From assembly GCF_033558715.1 (NCBI RefSeq), contig NZ_CP114606.1, forward strand, positions 744,001 through 808,000: DNA of 64,000 bases, read 5' to 3'. Source of the DNA: Acinetobacter sp. YWS30-1. GTDB lineage: Bacteria; Pseudomonadota; Gammaproteobacteria; Pseudomonadales; Moraxellaceae. Position numbers and translations under genes: made by a program. Each line of letters opens with the position of its first letter. Position 1 is the stretch's first letter. The notes under the pieces were generated by a model. That model saw only the letters and a list, made by a program, of their open reading frames with translations, did no database searches and was not told the DNA's origin. This document shows positions 16,659 to 26,739 of this stretch, one piece after another.

Positions 16659-19509
16659 GTGTTCAATAATTTCTTTACAAAAACGGTTTTATCAGTAGCA
16701 ATAACCTCCATTTTAATTGGTTGTGGTGGTGGCGGAGGTAATTCTGCATCAAATGGTCCAAATGTAACCACACCACCAGTGGGTGGGGTTGAGAATCCAG
16801 ATACAGGCACTGGTTCAGATACAGGTACTGGTTCAGGTGATAAAGAACCAACTACAACTCCTGAACAAGATTATGTGTATAAGAAAGAAAACTTTAATGT
16901 TGTAGAACCTGATACATCTGCAAATAAAGTGAAAGTTGGTGTTATCGACTCTGGCGTTCGAAAAAATGATATTTTAGAGCATGCAGTTAAAAAAGTTTAT
17001 AAATACATTGAAGATTATGAAGCAGGTGAGATCACTGTTACCGATCTCACAAACGCAGGAATTGATATTCAGGATTTAAGTATTAACAATCACGGTACTT
17101 TAGTTGCAAGCGTTATTGCTGCTAAGTCAAATGGTGATCCAGAGTACGAAAATATTCCTGAGGGTGCTGCTAAAGATATTGCTGAAATCTATGGCGCACG
17201 CACTTCAGATCAAAATGGTGGTCTGGGCTATACATCAGGTGCTCTCCTTGCTATGCAAGACTTGCATGATAAGCATGGTGTGAAATTGTTTAATGGTTCA
17301 TTTGGGACACGTACTGCCGAAACTGAATACAAGAAAACACTTACTAAATATGCAATGAATTTGGCCGATGGTGGTTCATTGATTGTTTTCTCAACAGGTA
17401 ATGATGGTTCTTCTACGCCTAATATTGAAGCCTTGCTTCCAACCTTCGTTGGGGGGGGAGGGTATTGAGAAGGGGCTTTTAGCTGTAACTGGTCTAGATT
17501 CTACCAAAAAAGCTCTTTACCGTGCAAAAGATGGTACGGGTGCAAATGCGTGTGGGGATGCTGCTCGCTGGTGTATTGCTGCTGATTATGAAGTTCCTGT
17601 TTATAGCGAAAATTTAAATGGTAATGCTGTTTTTGTAGGTACATCTGCATCTGCACCTCAAATTACTGCATTGGCTGCTCAAATCTGGTCTAAATATCCT
17701 TGGATGACAGCCGATCAAGTGCGTCAAACTATTTTGACTACTGCTGATTATGTTGATGATGGTTCAGGCCAAAAATTATTTAATAAAACTTTTGGTTGGG
17801 GTTATTTTAATCAAGCTTCGGCTTTGAAAGGCCCTGAAATGTTCAGCCAAATTTTTGGTGAAACTTTTAATGCGGAAGTTAATTCAGGTCTAGCTATTTT
17901 CTCTAACAACATCACTGGTGATGCAGGGTTAGTAAAAGGCGGTAAGGGTACATTGGTACTAAGTGGCAACAATACTTTCTTTGGCAATACTGTTGTAAGT
18001 GATGGTGAATTGCGTGTGAATGGCAGTATTGAATCTCCATTAACTGCTGTATATAGCACAGGTTTATTAACAGGTGCTGGTAAGGTTGGTGCTGTTGATA
18101 ATGGTGGTACTGTTTCAACGGAAAAAGGTCGCTTAACTATCGCTGGTGACTACAATCAGTATGAGCAAGCAAAATTAGTGTATGGCTTGGAACACTATTT
18201 AACTGTTACTGGTGTTGCTAATCTAGATGGTGCGTTAGAAGTTACTGCTCAAGATCAAAAAATGGTTACTGCTGGTAAACATGATGTAATTAAAGCAGGT
18301 TCTATTACAGGTGATTTTGATACGGTTACTGCTAAGAGTGCATTCTTGCAAGTCGGTGAAACCACTAAGGATGCTAATACTTATTCAGTAGATGTTCAGT
18401 TAAAAGATGCTAAAGTAGCAGGTACTTTGAACGGTGGTCTGTCTAATGCTTCTGGTGATTTAGTTAACCAACTTATGGCTAAAGCGAATGCGCAAGCTGT
18501 GAATGGTGAATCAACTGAATTAACCAGCTATGTAGCGAAAGTACAGCAAGCGGTGACTGCTGAGCAAGCACAAGCTGTCTTGAATACTAATGCGGGGGCG
18601 TTATTTGCGGAAACACCATCTGTATTATTGCACAACGATGCAATGACCAATGCGCAAGTCGCTCAACGTGCATTCCAAGTATCTAAACAAGGTGTAACAG
18701 GTGCGTGGGTAAATGGCGCTTATCAGGAGACTTCTACAAAAGCTAAAGGATGGGATAAGGTTGATTCAGAAATCTCAACTTTGACCGCTGGTTCGGATTT
18801 CCAAGTGGCTGATAATGCGATTTTAGGTGCTTATGTTTCAACTTACAAAGATGACTCTAAGTTTTCAGAATCAAATGGTACAAGTGAAACTGACCTGACT
18901 ACCTTTGGTGTTTATGGTAAATGGAATACCGCATCAGACTTGTATTTCGCAGCTAATGCTCAATATGGTTTTGGTGATGTTGAATTTAAACGTAGCGTAA
19001 CAAACGGTGTGGATTCAGAGCAAAGCAATGCTAAATCTGATTTAGATAAGTATGGTGTATACGGTGAAGTAGGTTATAGCTTCATTAACAATCAATGGTC
19101 TGTATCCCCATATGCTGCACTAAGCTTTAACAGTGTTACTTTGGACAAGGTTAATGAATCTAGTGAAATGGGTGTTACTGTTGATGATGTAACAGCTAAA
19201 GAAAATAAACTGCACGTAGGTGTTCGATTCGACTATCAAGTTACTAAAAACTTGGCGCTAGGTGGTTATGGTGAATATGCTAATGCGGTAGATCGCTCTT
19301 TACCAAATGTTAGCTTGGCATCAAACGTAGATAATACTGTTGGTGTGAGCTACCAAGCACCTGCTTACGACAAGGATTACTTCTTGTATGGCATTACATT
19401 CAACTATCTAACAAACAACTCTAAATGGAATATGTTTGGTGATGTAGCAGGAAATGCGAAAAATTCTGATGATATACAAGCTCAATTAGGGCTTAAGTAT
19501 ATGTTTTAA
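16659..19509 (+). CDS. Subtilisin-like (S8) autotransporter lipoprotein, out of frame at a G8 tract
   Basis: From a GTG at 16659 (GGGG-rich ribosome site just upstream) the first frame gives a lipoprotein signal (VAITSILIGC, lipobox Cys) and a subtilase domain: catalytic Asp in VGVIDSGV, His in NNHGTLVAS. It stops at 17468 soon after eight G (17451-17458). The rest continues in the next frame: catalytic Ser in GTSASAPQ, an autotransporter-type passenger repeat (GGKGTLVLSGNNTF), and a beta-barrel domain ending in Phe (LGLKYMF). With seven G the protein reads through (PTFVGGEGIEKG) at about 950 aa. Layout and repeat-tract control resemble NalP, a phase-variable lipoprotein protease autotransporter of Neisseria that cleaves surface proteins. 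As sequenced it is OFF, or broken, or a sequencing miscount. Confidence 0.85.
17451..17458 (+). repeat. G8 homopolymer at the frameshift (contingency-type tract)
   Basis: Eight consecutive G inside the subtilase coding region; losing one restores the frame exactly. Flanking bases are GTT and AGGG. The position, between catalytic His and Ser codons, makes any out-of-frame product inactive. Confidence 0.8.
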
Positions 19510-19670
19510 TGTGAAATTATTTTGTAAAATTTAATCATTAATCAGATTGTTGGGCGAGTTTAAGGCTATTGAAATATCTTATAAATTTTAAATAAATAGG
19601 TATTGAAATTTCAATTATGTATGCTTTATTGACTAACATCAAATGTTAACTTAGATAAATTAGTATATAA

Positions 19671-19702
19671 AAAAGGCTATTTTCTAGGAAAATAGCCTTT
19701 TC
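19671..19702 (+). terminator. Terminator after the autotransporter
   Basis: AAAGGCTATTTTC and GAAAATAGCCTTT form a 13-bp stem with a 3-nt loop, preceded by A and followed by TTCTCTT. Confidence 0.8.
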
Positions 19703-19836
19703 TCTTCAAATTGAATGAGAAGACATGTCGAAATTTTGGGAGAAATTGGATTAGCTACTTTTCTAAGAAAGAACGTCTGTTTCTATGAAAAGGTTATGCA
19801 AACTTAAGATTTATTAGTTCTAAGCTAAATAAATCT

Positions 19837-19950
19837 TTGCCACATTTTTTGCCACACTTTTTTTAATGGCTATCACAAACTATCATATGCAAGTAATTGA
19901 ATAATAGATAATTCAATAACTTATATTAGATAGAAATTGATAGGGTTGAG
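19837..19950. repeat. att-like repeat, copy A
   Basis: Its first 30 bp (TTGCCACATTTTTTGCCACA and on, 19837-19866) are identical to 33009-33038. Both copies are followed by a TATCAnAAACTATCA block, then about 50 AT-rich bases, then a second ATAG...TTGATAG block. The paired short repeats look like integrase arm sites of related elements. The rest of 19703-20097 holds no gene I can support. Confidence 0.5.
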
Positions 19951-20097
19951 TTCTAGTGAGTGAATAGCCACCAATTTTGTAGACATCTTTTAATTAGATA
20001 TGGAGGTTAAGTTGACCTTAAATATTATTACTTCCTATATTCCTTAGAAAATTTAGCTTTATGAGAGTAATACGAATAATCAGAAACAGTTTGACTT

Positions 20098-20262
20098 AGC
20101 AAGGACTTAGTTTTAGTCTCTGCACCTGCTTCAGGTGCTTCTATAGAGAAGTGAAACTGGGAAGTTAGTACAATTCAAATTGTAAGCTAACACTGCCCCC
20201 GCAACGGTGAATAGGTTATTTCAATATCCTTAAGTCCGGAGACCGGCCTGTTGCATAACCTA
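20098..20262 (+). ncRNA. Cobalamin (B12) riboswitch
   Basis: Carries the conserved core in order: GAAACTGGGAA (near 20152), CACTGCCCCCGCAACGGTGA (20190-20210), and the B12-box AAGTCCGGAGACCGGCCT (20232-20249), with GCACC-GGTGC arms before them. It precedes the btuB-like gene by about 130 bp. Adenosylcobalamin binding would shut down the receptor. The platform before the ATG contains a small GCAC/GTGC hairpin (20362-20374) and no clear terminator, suggesting control of translation. Confidence 0.93.
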
Positions 20263-20392
20263 ACTAATGCGGCGGGCGTTAAAGAAGGGATTGCATACTT
20301 CTATTATATTGAGTTGGTATTGCTTACCCAAAATCCGTCCGCGCGCTTCACATTTATATTTGCACGGGCGGTGCGAAATTTTGGGGTATATC

Positions 20393-22201
20393 ATGAATAA
20401 AATGTATACAATCGCTTTAGGTGGTTTGTTAGTCTTATCTCCATTGTCTATGGCAATGGCAGCAGAAAAAACTGTTTTCCAACTTCCTAAAATTAATGTC
20501 GTTGCTAACTTGGTTGAGCAAGCAAATACTGATACGTTAGCTGCTGTAACAGTGATTGAACGTGAAGAAATTGAACGTAAACAGTTTAGCTCTTTACAAG
20601 ATTTATTACGTACGATTCCTAGTATTAGTTATGTCAATACAGGTGGATTAGGTCAGACAACGGGTCTTTCAATTCGCGGTACAAACTCCAATGCTGTATT
20701 GGTTATGGTTGATGGGCAAAAACTAGCATCAGCAACAACTGGTCAAACAGCAATTGAACATCTACCAATTGATCAAATTGAGCGTATCGAAGTTGTTCGT
20801 GGCCCACGTTCTAGTTTGTATGGTTCTGAAGCTGTAGGCGGCGTTATTCAAATTTATACACGTAAAGGTACTGCAGACGGTATTAAACCTTACGCATCAT
20901 TAAAATATGGATCACACGAAACTTATGATGCGAATGTGGGTGTTGATATCCGTAAAGAGAATACCTGGATGAGTGCGAGTTTAGCTGGCCTAAAAACGCA
21001 AGGTCTAGATGTTCTTACGTCAAAAACCGAAGAAGATAAAGATGGCTATAAGAATGTTTCTGCATCTTTAAAAGCGGGTCATCAATTCAATGAACTCTTC
21101 GCTATCGAAGTCAATGCTTTACATGTTCAAGGGGAAGCTGAGTATGATGGTGGAGTGAATCCTGAAAATGAGATTCAACAGAATGTATATGGTGCTGGCT
21201 TAACGTTTACTCCAAATGATATTTGGACAAGTAAATTCAATGTTGGCATTAGCCAAGATAAGTACGAGACTTTCGATTCAAAGAAAACAACCGGTAAGTT
21301 TGATACAGAAAAACAAACTGTTTCATGGTTAAACACGATTGAATTTAATAAAAATCATAGCTTGGTGGCAGGTGTTGATTATCTAAATGATAAAGTAACC
21401 AGTTCAACCGACTATGATGAAAAAGAACGTAATAACATTGGTTTGTTTACACAATATATCGGTCAATTTAATGCAGTAAATTTACAAGCTGCTTTACGTT
21501 CGGATGATAATGAGCAATTTGGACAGCATACGACAGGAAATATTGCTTTAGGTTATCAATTTAATGATTACTATAATGCTTATATGTCTTATGGAACGGC
21601 TTTCCGCTCACCAACATTTAATGATCTTTACTATCCTGGTTGGGCGAATCCAAACTTAGAACCTGAAGAATCTGAAAATATTGAAATTGGATTCAAAGGC
21701 TCGCAGTTAATAGATTGGGAACTTATTGGTTTTGTAAACAAAATTGATAACCTGATTGCCAACCAAAATAACGGTCAAGCAAAAATTAAAGGTATTGAAC
21801 TCAGCTTGGGGCAAAATTTTGATGCTTTATCATGGAATGTAAACTATACCTACCAAGATCCGGAGAATCAAAATCCAAATGCTAAAGGTAAACAGCTAAC
21901 ATTTAAACCTGCACAATTATTTAATGCGAGTCTCGATTATAAAGTTGAAGATTGGACAATTGGTGGCTCGGTACATGCAGAAGAAAAGCGTTATACAGAT
22001 GCGCTAAACACAGCAAAATTAGCAGGTTTTGCAATCGCGGATGTGCGTGTAGCGTACCAAGTAACACCTGAATTTAGTGTACAAGCTAAATTAGCAAATA
22101 TGTTTGATAAAGAGTATTACACCAACAACTCTTGGAACGGTGATGTTTATCGTCAAGATGGTCGTACTGCTTGGGTGACCTTGCGTTATGCGATGAAATA
22201 A
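20393..22201 (+). CDS. btuB: BtuB-like TonB-dependent vitamin B12 receptor
   Basis: 602 aa from ATG at 20393 (GGGG upstream; the frame is open further 5' but that stretch is leader RNA). A signal peptide (LVLSPLSMAMA) is followed by a TonB-box-like segment (KINVVANL), the plug domain (LQDLLRTIPSISYVNTGG, VLVMVDGQKL, IERIEVVRGPRSSLYGSEA) and a 22-strand barrel. TonB-ExbBD energy drives import of cobalamin through the outer membrane. The riboswitch upstream supports cobalamin as ligand. It ends LRYAMK, not the usual terminal aromatic residue. The genes after it are methionine-related, so B12 supply and methionine synthesis lie side by side. Confidence 0.88.
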   Translation: MNKMYTIALGGLLVLSPLSMAMAAEKTVFQLPKINVVANLVEQANTDTLAAVTVIEREEIERKQFSSLQDLLRTIPSISYVNTGGLGQTTGLSIRGTNSNAVLVMVDGQKLASATTGQTAIEHLPIDQIERIEVVRGPRSSLYGSEAVGGVIQIYTRKGTADGIKPYASLKYGSHETYDANVGVDIRKENTWMSASLAGLKTQGLDVLTSKTEEDKDGYKNVSASLKAGHQFNELFAIEVNALHVQGEAEYDGGVNPENEIQQNVYGAGLTFTPNDIWTSKFNVGISQDKYETFDSKKTTGKFDTEKQTVSWLNTIEFNKNHSLVAGVDYLNDKVTSSTDYDEKERNNIGLFTQYIGQFNAVNLQAALRSDDNEQFGQHTTGNIALGYQFNDYYNAYMSYGTAFRSPTFNDLYYPGWANPNLEPEESENIEIGFKGSQLIDWELIGFVNKIDNLIANQNNGQAKIKGIELSLGQNFDALSWNVNYTYQDPENQNPNAKGKQLTFKPAQLFNASLDYKVEDWTIGGSVHAEEKRYTDALNTAKLAGFAIADVRVAYQVTPEFSVQAKLANMFDKEYYTNNSWNGDVYRQDGRTAWVTLRYAMK

Positions 22202-22398
22202 TAATTCGTATTGGAAACTGAGGGATCTTCATTTATACGTGAAAATCCTTCAGTCAAAGCTCATGTAATAATAGTTATAATTCATTGTTACTATTGTTTT
22301 TTATAGTGTTTTTTAGCCAAATTTACCTAAGCAAACACCAGTACAGTTTTGTTGTTATACCTTCAATACTCCCGTTTTGAAGGTAATGCACCTGAAAG

Positions 22399-22423
22399 CC
22401 AGACGATTCGTCGTCTGGTTTTT
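22399..22423 (+). terminator. Terminator after btuB
   Basis: CCAGACGATTCGTCGTCTGG (22399-22418) is a fully palindromic hairpin followed by TTTTT. It closes the btuB transcript; being 120 bp before the next start it could also attenuate it. Confidence 0.85.
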
Positions 22424-22544
22424 CATTCATAGCTACAAAATACTGGAAAGACATCTTTTTCCGTTGGGGGAGTATATCCATCAACGATAATTCTATTTTT
22501 TACAAAATGTGCTTTTCAGAAGTCATTTTTCATTTGGTTTATTT

Positions 22545-23678
22545 ATGCAAAGTAATACATCTCCTAAAGCGAAGGCTCAATATGCGAATAATAAGGTGGA
22601 ACATATCGGTAGTTTTTTAAGAGCGTTGAAACTCAAAAAAGCACGTTACGATTTTGCTGATCGAGTGATTTATGAGGAAACTTTAAGACAAGTTGAAGAT
22701 GCAGAAATTGATAATCTGATTGATATTCAGCTTGATCTAGATTGCTCTGTAGTGACTGATGGTGATTTTCGCCGTACTTGGTGGCATTTCGATTTTCTTG
22801 AGCAATTGCAAGGCATAGAAAGCTACAAAACACGTGATGGATTGAAATATAAAGATGCGATCAGTAAACCGATTGACATCCGTATCACAGGGAAAATTGC
22901 TTGGTCAGAAGAACACACAAGTCTGATTCATTATCGTTATCTACATAAAGCAATTGAAGGTTTTGCAACTGCTAAATATTGCATACCAAGTCCAACTATG
23001 TTGCTTTTTCCACACTTAAGAAACAATCGGTTCTATGCAGATCGTATCAATGACTATATTGCAGATATTGGGCAATCTTATCGAGAAGCAATTCAAGCGC
23101 TTTACCAAGAAGGTTGTCGATATTTACAACTGAATGATGAGTTTTGGGCCTATTTAAGTGATGAAGAATATAGAGCAACTGAAATCACTTCTGGTATGTC
23201 AGATCATGACTTAGCAATGCTAGGTGTAGAAATACTCAATCTTGCACTCAAAGATAAACCAGAAGATTTATTTATATCGTTGCATATTGACCGTGGCAAC
23301 TTTAGTTCGAGCTGGTTGTATCAAGGTGATTATCACTTTATCTCTACATATATTTTCAAACAGTTGACCAATATCGATCGTTACTTATTGGAATTTGATA
23401 CAGATCGGGCAGGTGGATTTGAACCTATTGCGCTACTCAAAGGCACACAAACAGAAGTATTTTTGGGCTTAGTCTCTTCGAAAAAAGAGTATGTGGAAAG
23501 TGAAGATGACATTTCACAGCGTATCCATGACGCAACTCAATTTTTACCCATTGAGCAATTAGGGCTGTGTTTACAGAGCGGTTTTGCTTCAACTGAGGAG
23601 GGCAACAAAATTTCCTATGATACCCAGTGGGAAAAAATCAAGTTAATGAATAAGGTCGCAAAAAAGTTCTGGCCTTAA
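22545..23678 (+). CDS. MetE C-terminal-like protein (YxjG/YxjH group) lacking zinc cysteines
   Basis: 377 aa from ATG 22545 (a GTG at 22509 is less likely). It is a TIM-barrel of the cobalamin-independent methionine synthase family: VVTDGDFRRTWWHFDF, RYLQLNDEFWA, LISLHIDRGNF-like LFISLHIDRGNF, LLEFDTDRAGGFEPI, QSGFASTEEGN. In MetE and YxjG-type proteins zinc is held by His-x-Cys, a Glu and a later Cys. Here His-x-Cys reads HID, the Glu is kept (LEFD), and the usual QCGFAS reads QSGFAS. Both cysteines are therefore missing, so ordinary zinc-dependent homocysteine activation is doubtful. It could have another substrate or metal. Confidence 0.8.
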   Translation: MQSNTSPKAKAQYANNKVEHIGSFLRALKLKKARYDFADRVIYEETLRQVEDAEIDNLIDIQLDLDCSVVTDGDFRRTWWHFDFLEQLQGIESYKTRDGLKYKDAISKPIDIRITGKIAWSEEHTSLIHYRYLHKAIEGFATAKYCIPSPTMLLFPHLRNNRFYADRINDYIADIGQSYREAIQALYQEGCRYLQLNDEFWAYLSDEEYRATEITSGMSDHDLAMLGVEILNLALKDKPEDLFISLHIDRGNFSSSWLYQGDYHFISTYIFKQLTNIDRYLLEFDTDRAGGFEPIALLKGTQTEVFLGLVSSKKEYVESEDDISQRIHDATQFLPIEQLGLCLQSGFASTEEGNKISYDTQWEKIKLMNKVAKKFWP

Positions 23679-23837
23679 TTTCATCATGGATGTCTTGTAA
23701 AAGTGATCAGTCAAAGTATGCGTATTATTGCCTTGGTAATAACTGTAAATGCTTTAATTAATCCTTTTGCAAGATATTCAAATTAATCAGCATGTTTAAA
23801 AGTTTTAAGTAAGTTATCCGTTGGTTTGAGAGTAAAT

Positions 23838-24134
23838 ATGTTAAAGGATAAAGAGTTTATTGGTCGTGTATGTCGAATGATACATAGCAATAACCCAATT
23901 GATTTTAGTGTGTTCAAGGTAATACGTTCGAAAGAGAATTCGATTCTAGGTTTTGAGATAGCTAGAAAAAATACTAATGATGAGCAATCTGAAATTGTTC
24001 TAAAGGATGAGTTGAGATTTCAGGATCATGATACTTGGATCAGTGGTTCTGACTTGATTATTCAATTACTTGAGCAAAAAATTAACACGCTACGCCGTCA
24101 AGTGAAGATCAGCTCATCCCAAAGGAAAAAATAG
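23838..24134 (+). CDS. Small conserved-looking hypothetical protein
   Basis: 98 aa from ATG 23838 (a TTG 12 bases upstream is open but has no better ribosome site; TTGAGAG lies just before). Charged, soluble, ending in a helix with a basic tail (LLEQKINTLRRQVKISSSQRKK). I recognise no domain. It sits between the MetE-like and MetF-like genes on the same strand, about 80 bp before the latter, so it may share their control. Function unknown. Confidence 0.55.
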   Translation: MLKDKEFIGRVCRMIHSNNPIDFSVFKVIRSKENSILGFEIARKNTNDEQSEIVLKDELRFQDHDTWISGSDLIIQLLEQKINTLRRQVKISSSQRKK

Positions 24135-24215
24135 AATTTTGGTTGAGTTCATCAGAATATCTTTAAATGGGCTAGGTAGCGATAGGCCTTTAAGCCATTG
24201 AGCGTTTTTTAATCA

Positions 24216-25631
24216 ATGATGTTGGATAGATCAAGGCACATGCTTAATTTTTCACAATACCTATCTAAAAATCAATTCTGTATTTTGTTGGAATATTTAA
24301 CGACATCTCAAGATACTGCTGTGCCACAGTCTTTGGCAGGATATCCTGTAGTGACGACATTGGCAGATCGCGTGCATGCAGATGATGACCTTGCACCACT
24401 TGAAGTAGCCAAGTCATTCCCATCACACATTGAAAAGCTGCTGCATTATTCAGGAAAAGGGCGAGATATCCAAGATTTTGAGATGTTTCTTCAACGAGCC
24501 CAGAAAGCGAATATTCAAAATTTGTTATTACTCACTGGAGATAAACTGAAAAACCATAGTGATGGGTGTGATGGTAGTTCTCGTACACGCTATTTAGAGT
24601 CAGTTAATGCTGTTATGGTTGCTAATAAGCATGGAGGTTTTCATATTGGTGTCGCCTTTAACCCGTTTAAATATGCAGAAGCTGAACGTGACGCACAGTA
24701 TCTAAAACTGCATAAAAAACTCAAAGCCGGTGCAGGCTTTATCATTACTCAATTAGGTTATGACATAGATGCTTTAAAACAGGCAAAGGCATTTTTAAAG
24801 CATCACCATTATCCTCAAAAAATGCTGGTTTGTGTCATGCCACTCAGTTTTGCACGTGCCAATTTTATGCTGAAAAATAAAGTGGCTGGAATTGTGATTA
24901 CACCACATATGTTGCAAGTCTTATCTGAAGAAAAACAAGCAGGATTACAAGAAAATGCCTATAAACGCTGTGCTTTACAAATTTTAATCTGTAAACAGCT
25001 TGGATTTGCAGGAGTACATTTATCAGCCTGTCATAAGCCTGAAGAGCAGATACTTTTGGAAAGCTATATAGAACAATATCAGCATCTGGATTTGGAGGCA
25101 CTTGAAGATATCTGGAATTCACTATGGCAAGTGAAGACTGGAAAAGAATTTGTACCGGAATTACCGTATTATTCACGTCAACCGACATCCACTCAGCTGA
25201 TTAAATATCAACACCTGCATTTCATGCATGAGACGTTGTTTGAATCTAAAATTGCTAAGGGGATTGGAGGTTTTATTTTTAAAGCTTCATTTTGGGAAAA
25301 TAAGTCTGTAGCAAAAGCATTACTGCAAACTGAATTTATCAGTAAGCATGGTGTCGTGGGCTGTGAAAGCTGTGGACAGTGTCGATTAGCGGATACACTT
25401 TATATTTGTCCTGAAACTTGCCCAAAAGGCTTGGCCAATGGTCCTTGTGGAGGAACCTGTTTAGATCGTTGTGAATTTGGTGATCGGGAGTGTATTCACT
25501 CGGTGAAAGCGCGACTTGCCAAGGCAATAGGGCAAACAGAGCTTTTAAAACAACAACTGATTCCAACTGTACCCATTGAAGTGCGTGGAACCAGTTCTTG
25601 GAAAAATTGGTACTTGGCAACAGAGGCTTAA
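24216..25631 (+). CDS. MetF-like methylenetetrahydrofolate reductase domain fused to MTHFR_C
   Basis: 471 aa. The first 300 residues resemble the MetF TIM barrel (ILLEYLTTS near the start, [32 protein letters not shown]), which reduces methylene-THF to 5-methyl-THF with FAD. The end is the cysteine-rich MTHFR_C module ([34 protein letters not shown]), possibly a metal or Fe-S site. Together with MetE-like and MesD enzymes nearby it fits the supply of methyl groups to methionine. The ATG at 24240, with AAGG close upstream, is an alternative start. Its stop overlaps the 3' end of convergent queH by 4 bases. Confidence 0.75.
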   Translation: MMLDRSRHMLNFSQYLSKNQFCILLEYLTTSQDTAVPQSLAGYPVVTTLADRVHADDDLAPLEVAKSFPSHIEKLLHYSGKGRDIQDFEMFLQRAQKANIQNLLLLTGDKLKNHSDGCDGSSRTRYLESVNAVMVANKHGGFHIGVAFNPFKYAEAERDAQYLKLHKKLKAGAGFIITQLGYDIDALKQAKAFLKHHHYPQKMLVCVMPLSFARANFMLKNKVAGIVITPHMLQVLSEEKQAGLQENAYKRCALQILICKQLGFAGVHLSACHKPEEQILLESYIEQYQHLDLEALEDIWNSLWQVKTGKEFVPELPYYSRQPTSTQLIKYQHLHFMHETLFESKIAKGIGGFIFKASFWENKSVAKALLQTEFISKHGVVGCESCGQCRLADTLYICPETCPKGLANGPCGGTCLDRCEFGDRECIHSVKARLAKAIGQTELLKQQLIPTVPIEVRGTSSWKNWYLATEA

Positions 25632-26296
25632 GTCTCGTCATCCATTGCATTTGAATAGAATTTTACACCGAGTTTGATGCGATCACGTCCTTGGCTCATA
25701 CGCCAGCGATTGGTATCACGCAAGGAATACACACAACCACAATATTCTTGTTGATAGAACTCTTCTTTTTTACTGATTTCAAGCATACGAACAGCACCGC
25801 CATTTTTACGCCAGTTGTAATCCCAATAGGATATTCCGTCATAATGTGAAGCAGAGCGATGACCACAGTCATTAATTTGCTTCATATCTTTCCAACGGGA
25901 AATGCCAAGTGAGCTACTGATGAGGCTAAAACCATTTTCGGCGGCATACAGGGCTGTACGTTCAAAACGCATATCAAAACACATGGTACATCGAATGCCT
26001 TTTTCAGGCTCATTTTCCATACCTTTCGCACGTGCAAACCAATTATCTGTGTCGTAATCGCAGTCAATAAACGGAATATTATGCTTTTCCGCAAAGCGAA
26101 TATTTTCTTCTTTACGGATAATATATTCCTTAATAGGATGAATGTTTGGGTTATAGAAAAAGATTGAAAAGTCGATACCTGATTCAATCAAGGTTTCCAT
26201 CACTTCACCTGAGCACGGCGCACAGCAGGAGTGAAGCAGGAGTCTGTCATGACCTTCTGGGAGAGTCAGTTTTTGACGTTCAAGTTTATTTGACAT
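25628..26296 (-). CDS. queH: Epoxyqueuosine reductase QueH
   Basis: 222 aa, the DUF208/QueH family. It removes the epoxide from epoxyqueuosine in the last step of queuosine synthesis in tRNA wobble positions, using Fe-S and metal centres. Cysteine motifs are intact: [11 protein letters not shown] near the N-terminus, [15 protein letters not shown] in the middle and [13 protein letters not shown] near the end. QueH replaces B12-dependent QueG in many bacteria. The start MSNKLERQ fits the family length. It converges with the MetF-like gene, overlapping by 4 bases. Confidence 0.92.
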   Translation of the reverse strand: MSNKLERQKLTLPEGHDRLLLHSCCAPCSGEVMETLIESGIDFSIFFYNPNIHPIKEYIIRKEENIRFAEKHNIPFIDCDYDTDNWFARAKGMENEPEKGIRCTMCFDMRFERTALYAAENGFSLISSSLGISRWKDMKQINDCGHRSASHYDGISYWDYNWRKNGGAVRMLEISKKEEFYQQEYCGCVYSLRDTNRWRMSQGRDRIKLGVKFYSNAMDDET

Positions 26297-26399
26297 GGAA
26301 ATAGGGCTTAAATCTAAACCCTACATCTTAACAATCTAATCTCATGGTTAAGGTGATTTTTGCTCATGTTTAAATGAGTGATCTTCAGGATGTAAGTTG

Positions 26400-26412
26400 T
26401 GAATTAAATTCA
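26400..26412. promoter_or_regulatory. MetR-consensus-like palindrome
   Basis: TGAATTAAATTCA is a perfect match to TGAA-N5-TTCA, the known MetR operator form. It lies 104 bp upstream of queH and 328 bp upstream of the MFS gene. A MetR-like regulator is encoded at 31985. Confidence 0.4.
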
Positions 26413-26427
26413 TCTTTTGGTGAGGAA

Positions 26428-26443
26428 ATATCGTTTTACTCAT
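26428..26443. repeat. 16-bp repeat shared by two promoter regions, copy 1
   Basis: ATATCGTTTTACTCAT occurs here and exactly at 28308-28323, upstream of the MFS gene and of mesX respectively. Its core TTTACTCAT appears once more at 28285-28293. Confidence 0.45.
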
Positions 26444-26532
26444 GTATTGGTGTGGGTATAAATTGCACTGGTGAAATATGATTAGAGCTTAAACAAATCA
26501 ATTGAATGAAGCCAAATTTTAAAATTGAAGGC

Positions 26533-26570
26533 TGAGCTATTTTTTCTTTGGAAAAGCTAAAAATAGCTCA
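26533..26570. repeat. 12-bp inverted repeat upstream of the MFS gene
   Basis: TGAGCTATTTTT (26533-26544) and AAAAATAGCTCA (26559-26570) form a 12-bp stem with a 14-nt loop in the divergent queH/MFS region. It may end a leader transcript or serve as an operator. Apart from this and the sites listed, 26297-26739 contains no gene. Confidence 0.4.
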
Positions 26571-26739
26571 TTAATTTGAATACTTAAATTTCGCTAAAAG
26601 TCATAAAAAAATTGAATCGGGTTCTAAACATATTTTGTTCAGTGTATATCTAAGCCGTCATCATTTTTTTTGTACAAATATAAATGAGAGCCGACTTATT
26701 TATATCTTTTGATTTTTTATCGAATGATGATGGTCTTTC

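Noticed and set aside
20267..20392. N-terminal extension of the BtuB-like protein from the upstream start of the open frame
   Set aside because: It lies in the riboswitch leader, lacks signal-peptide features and is followed by a good ATG with a proper signal peptide.
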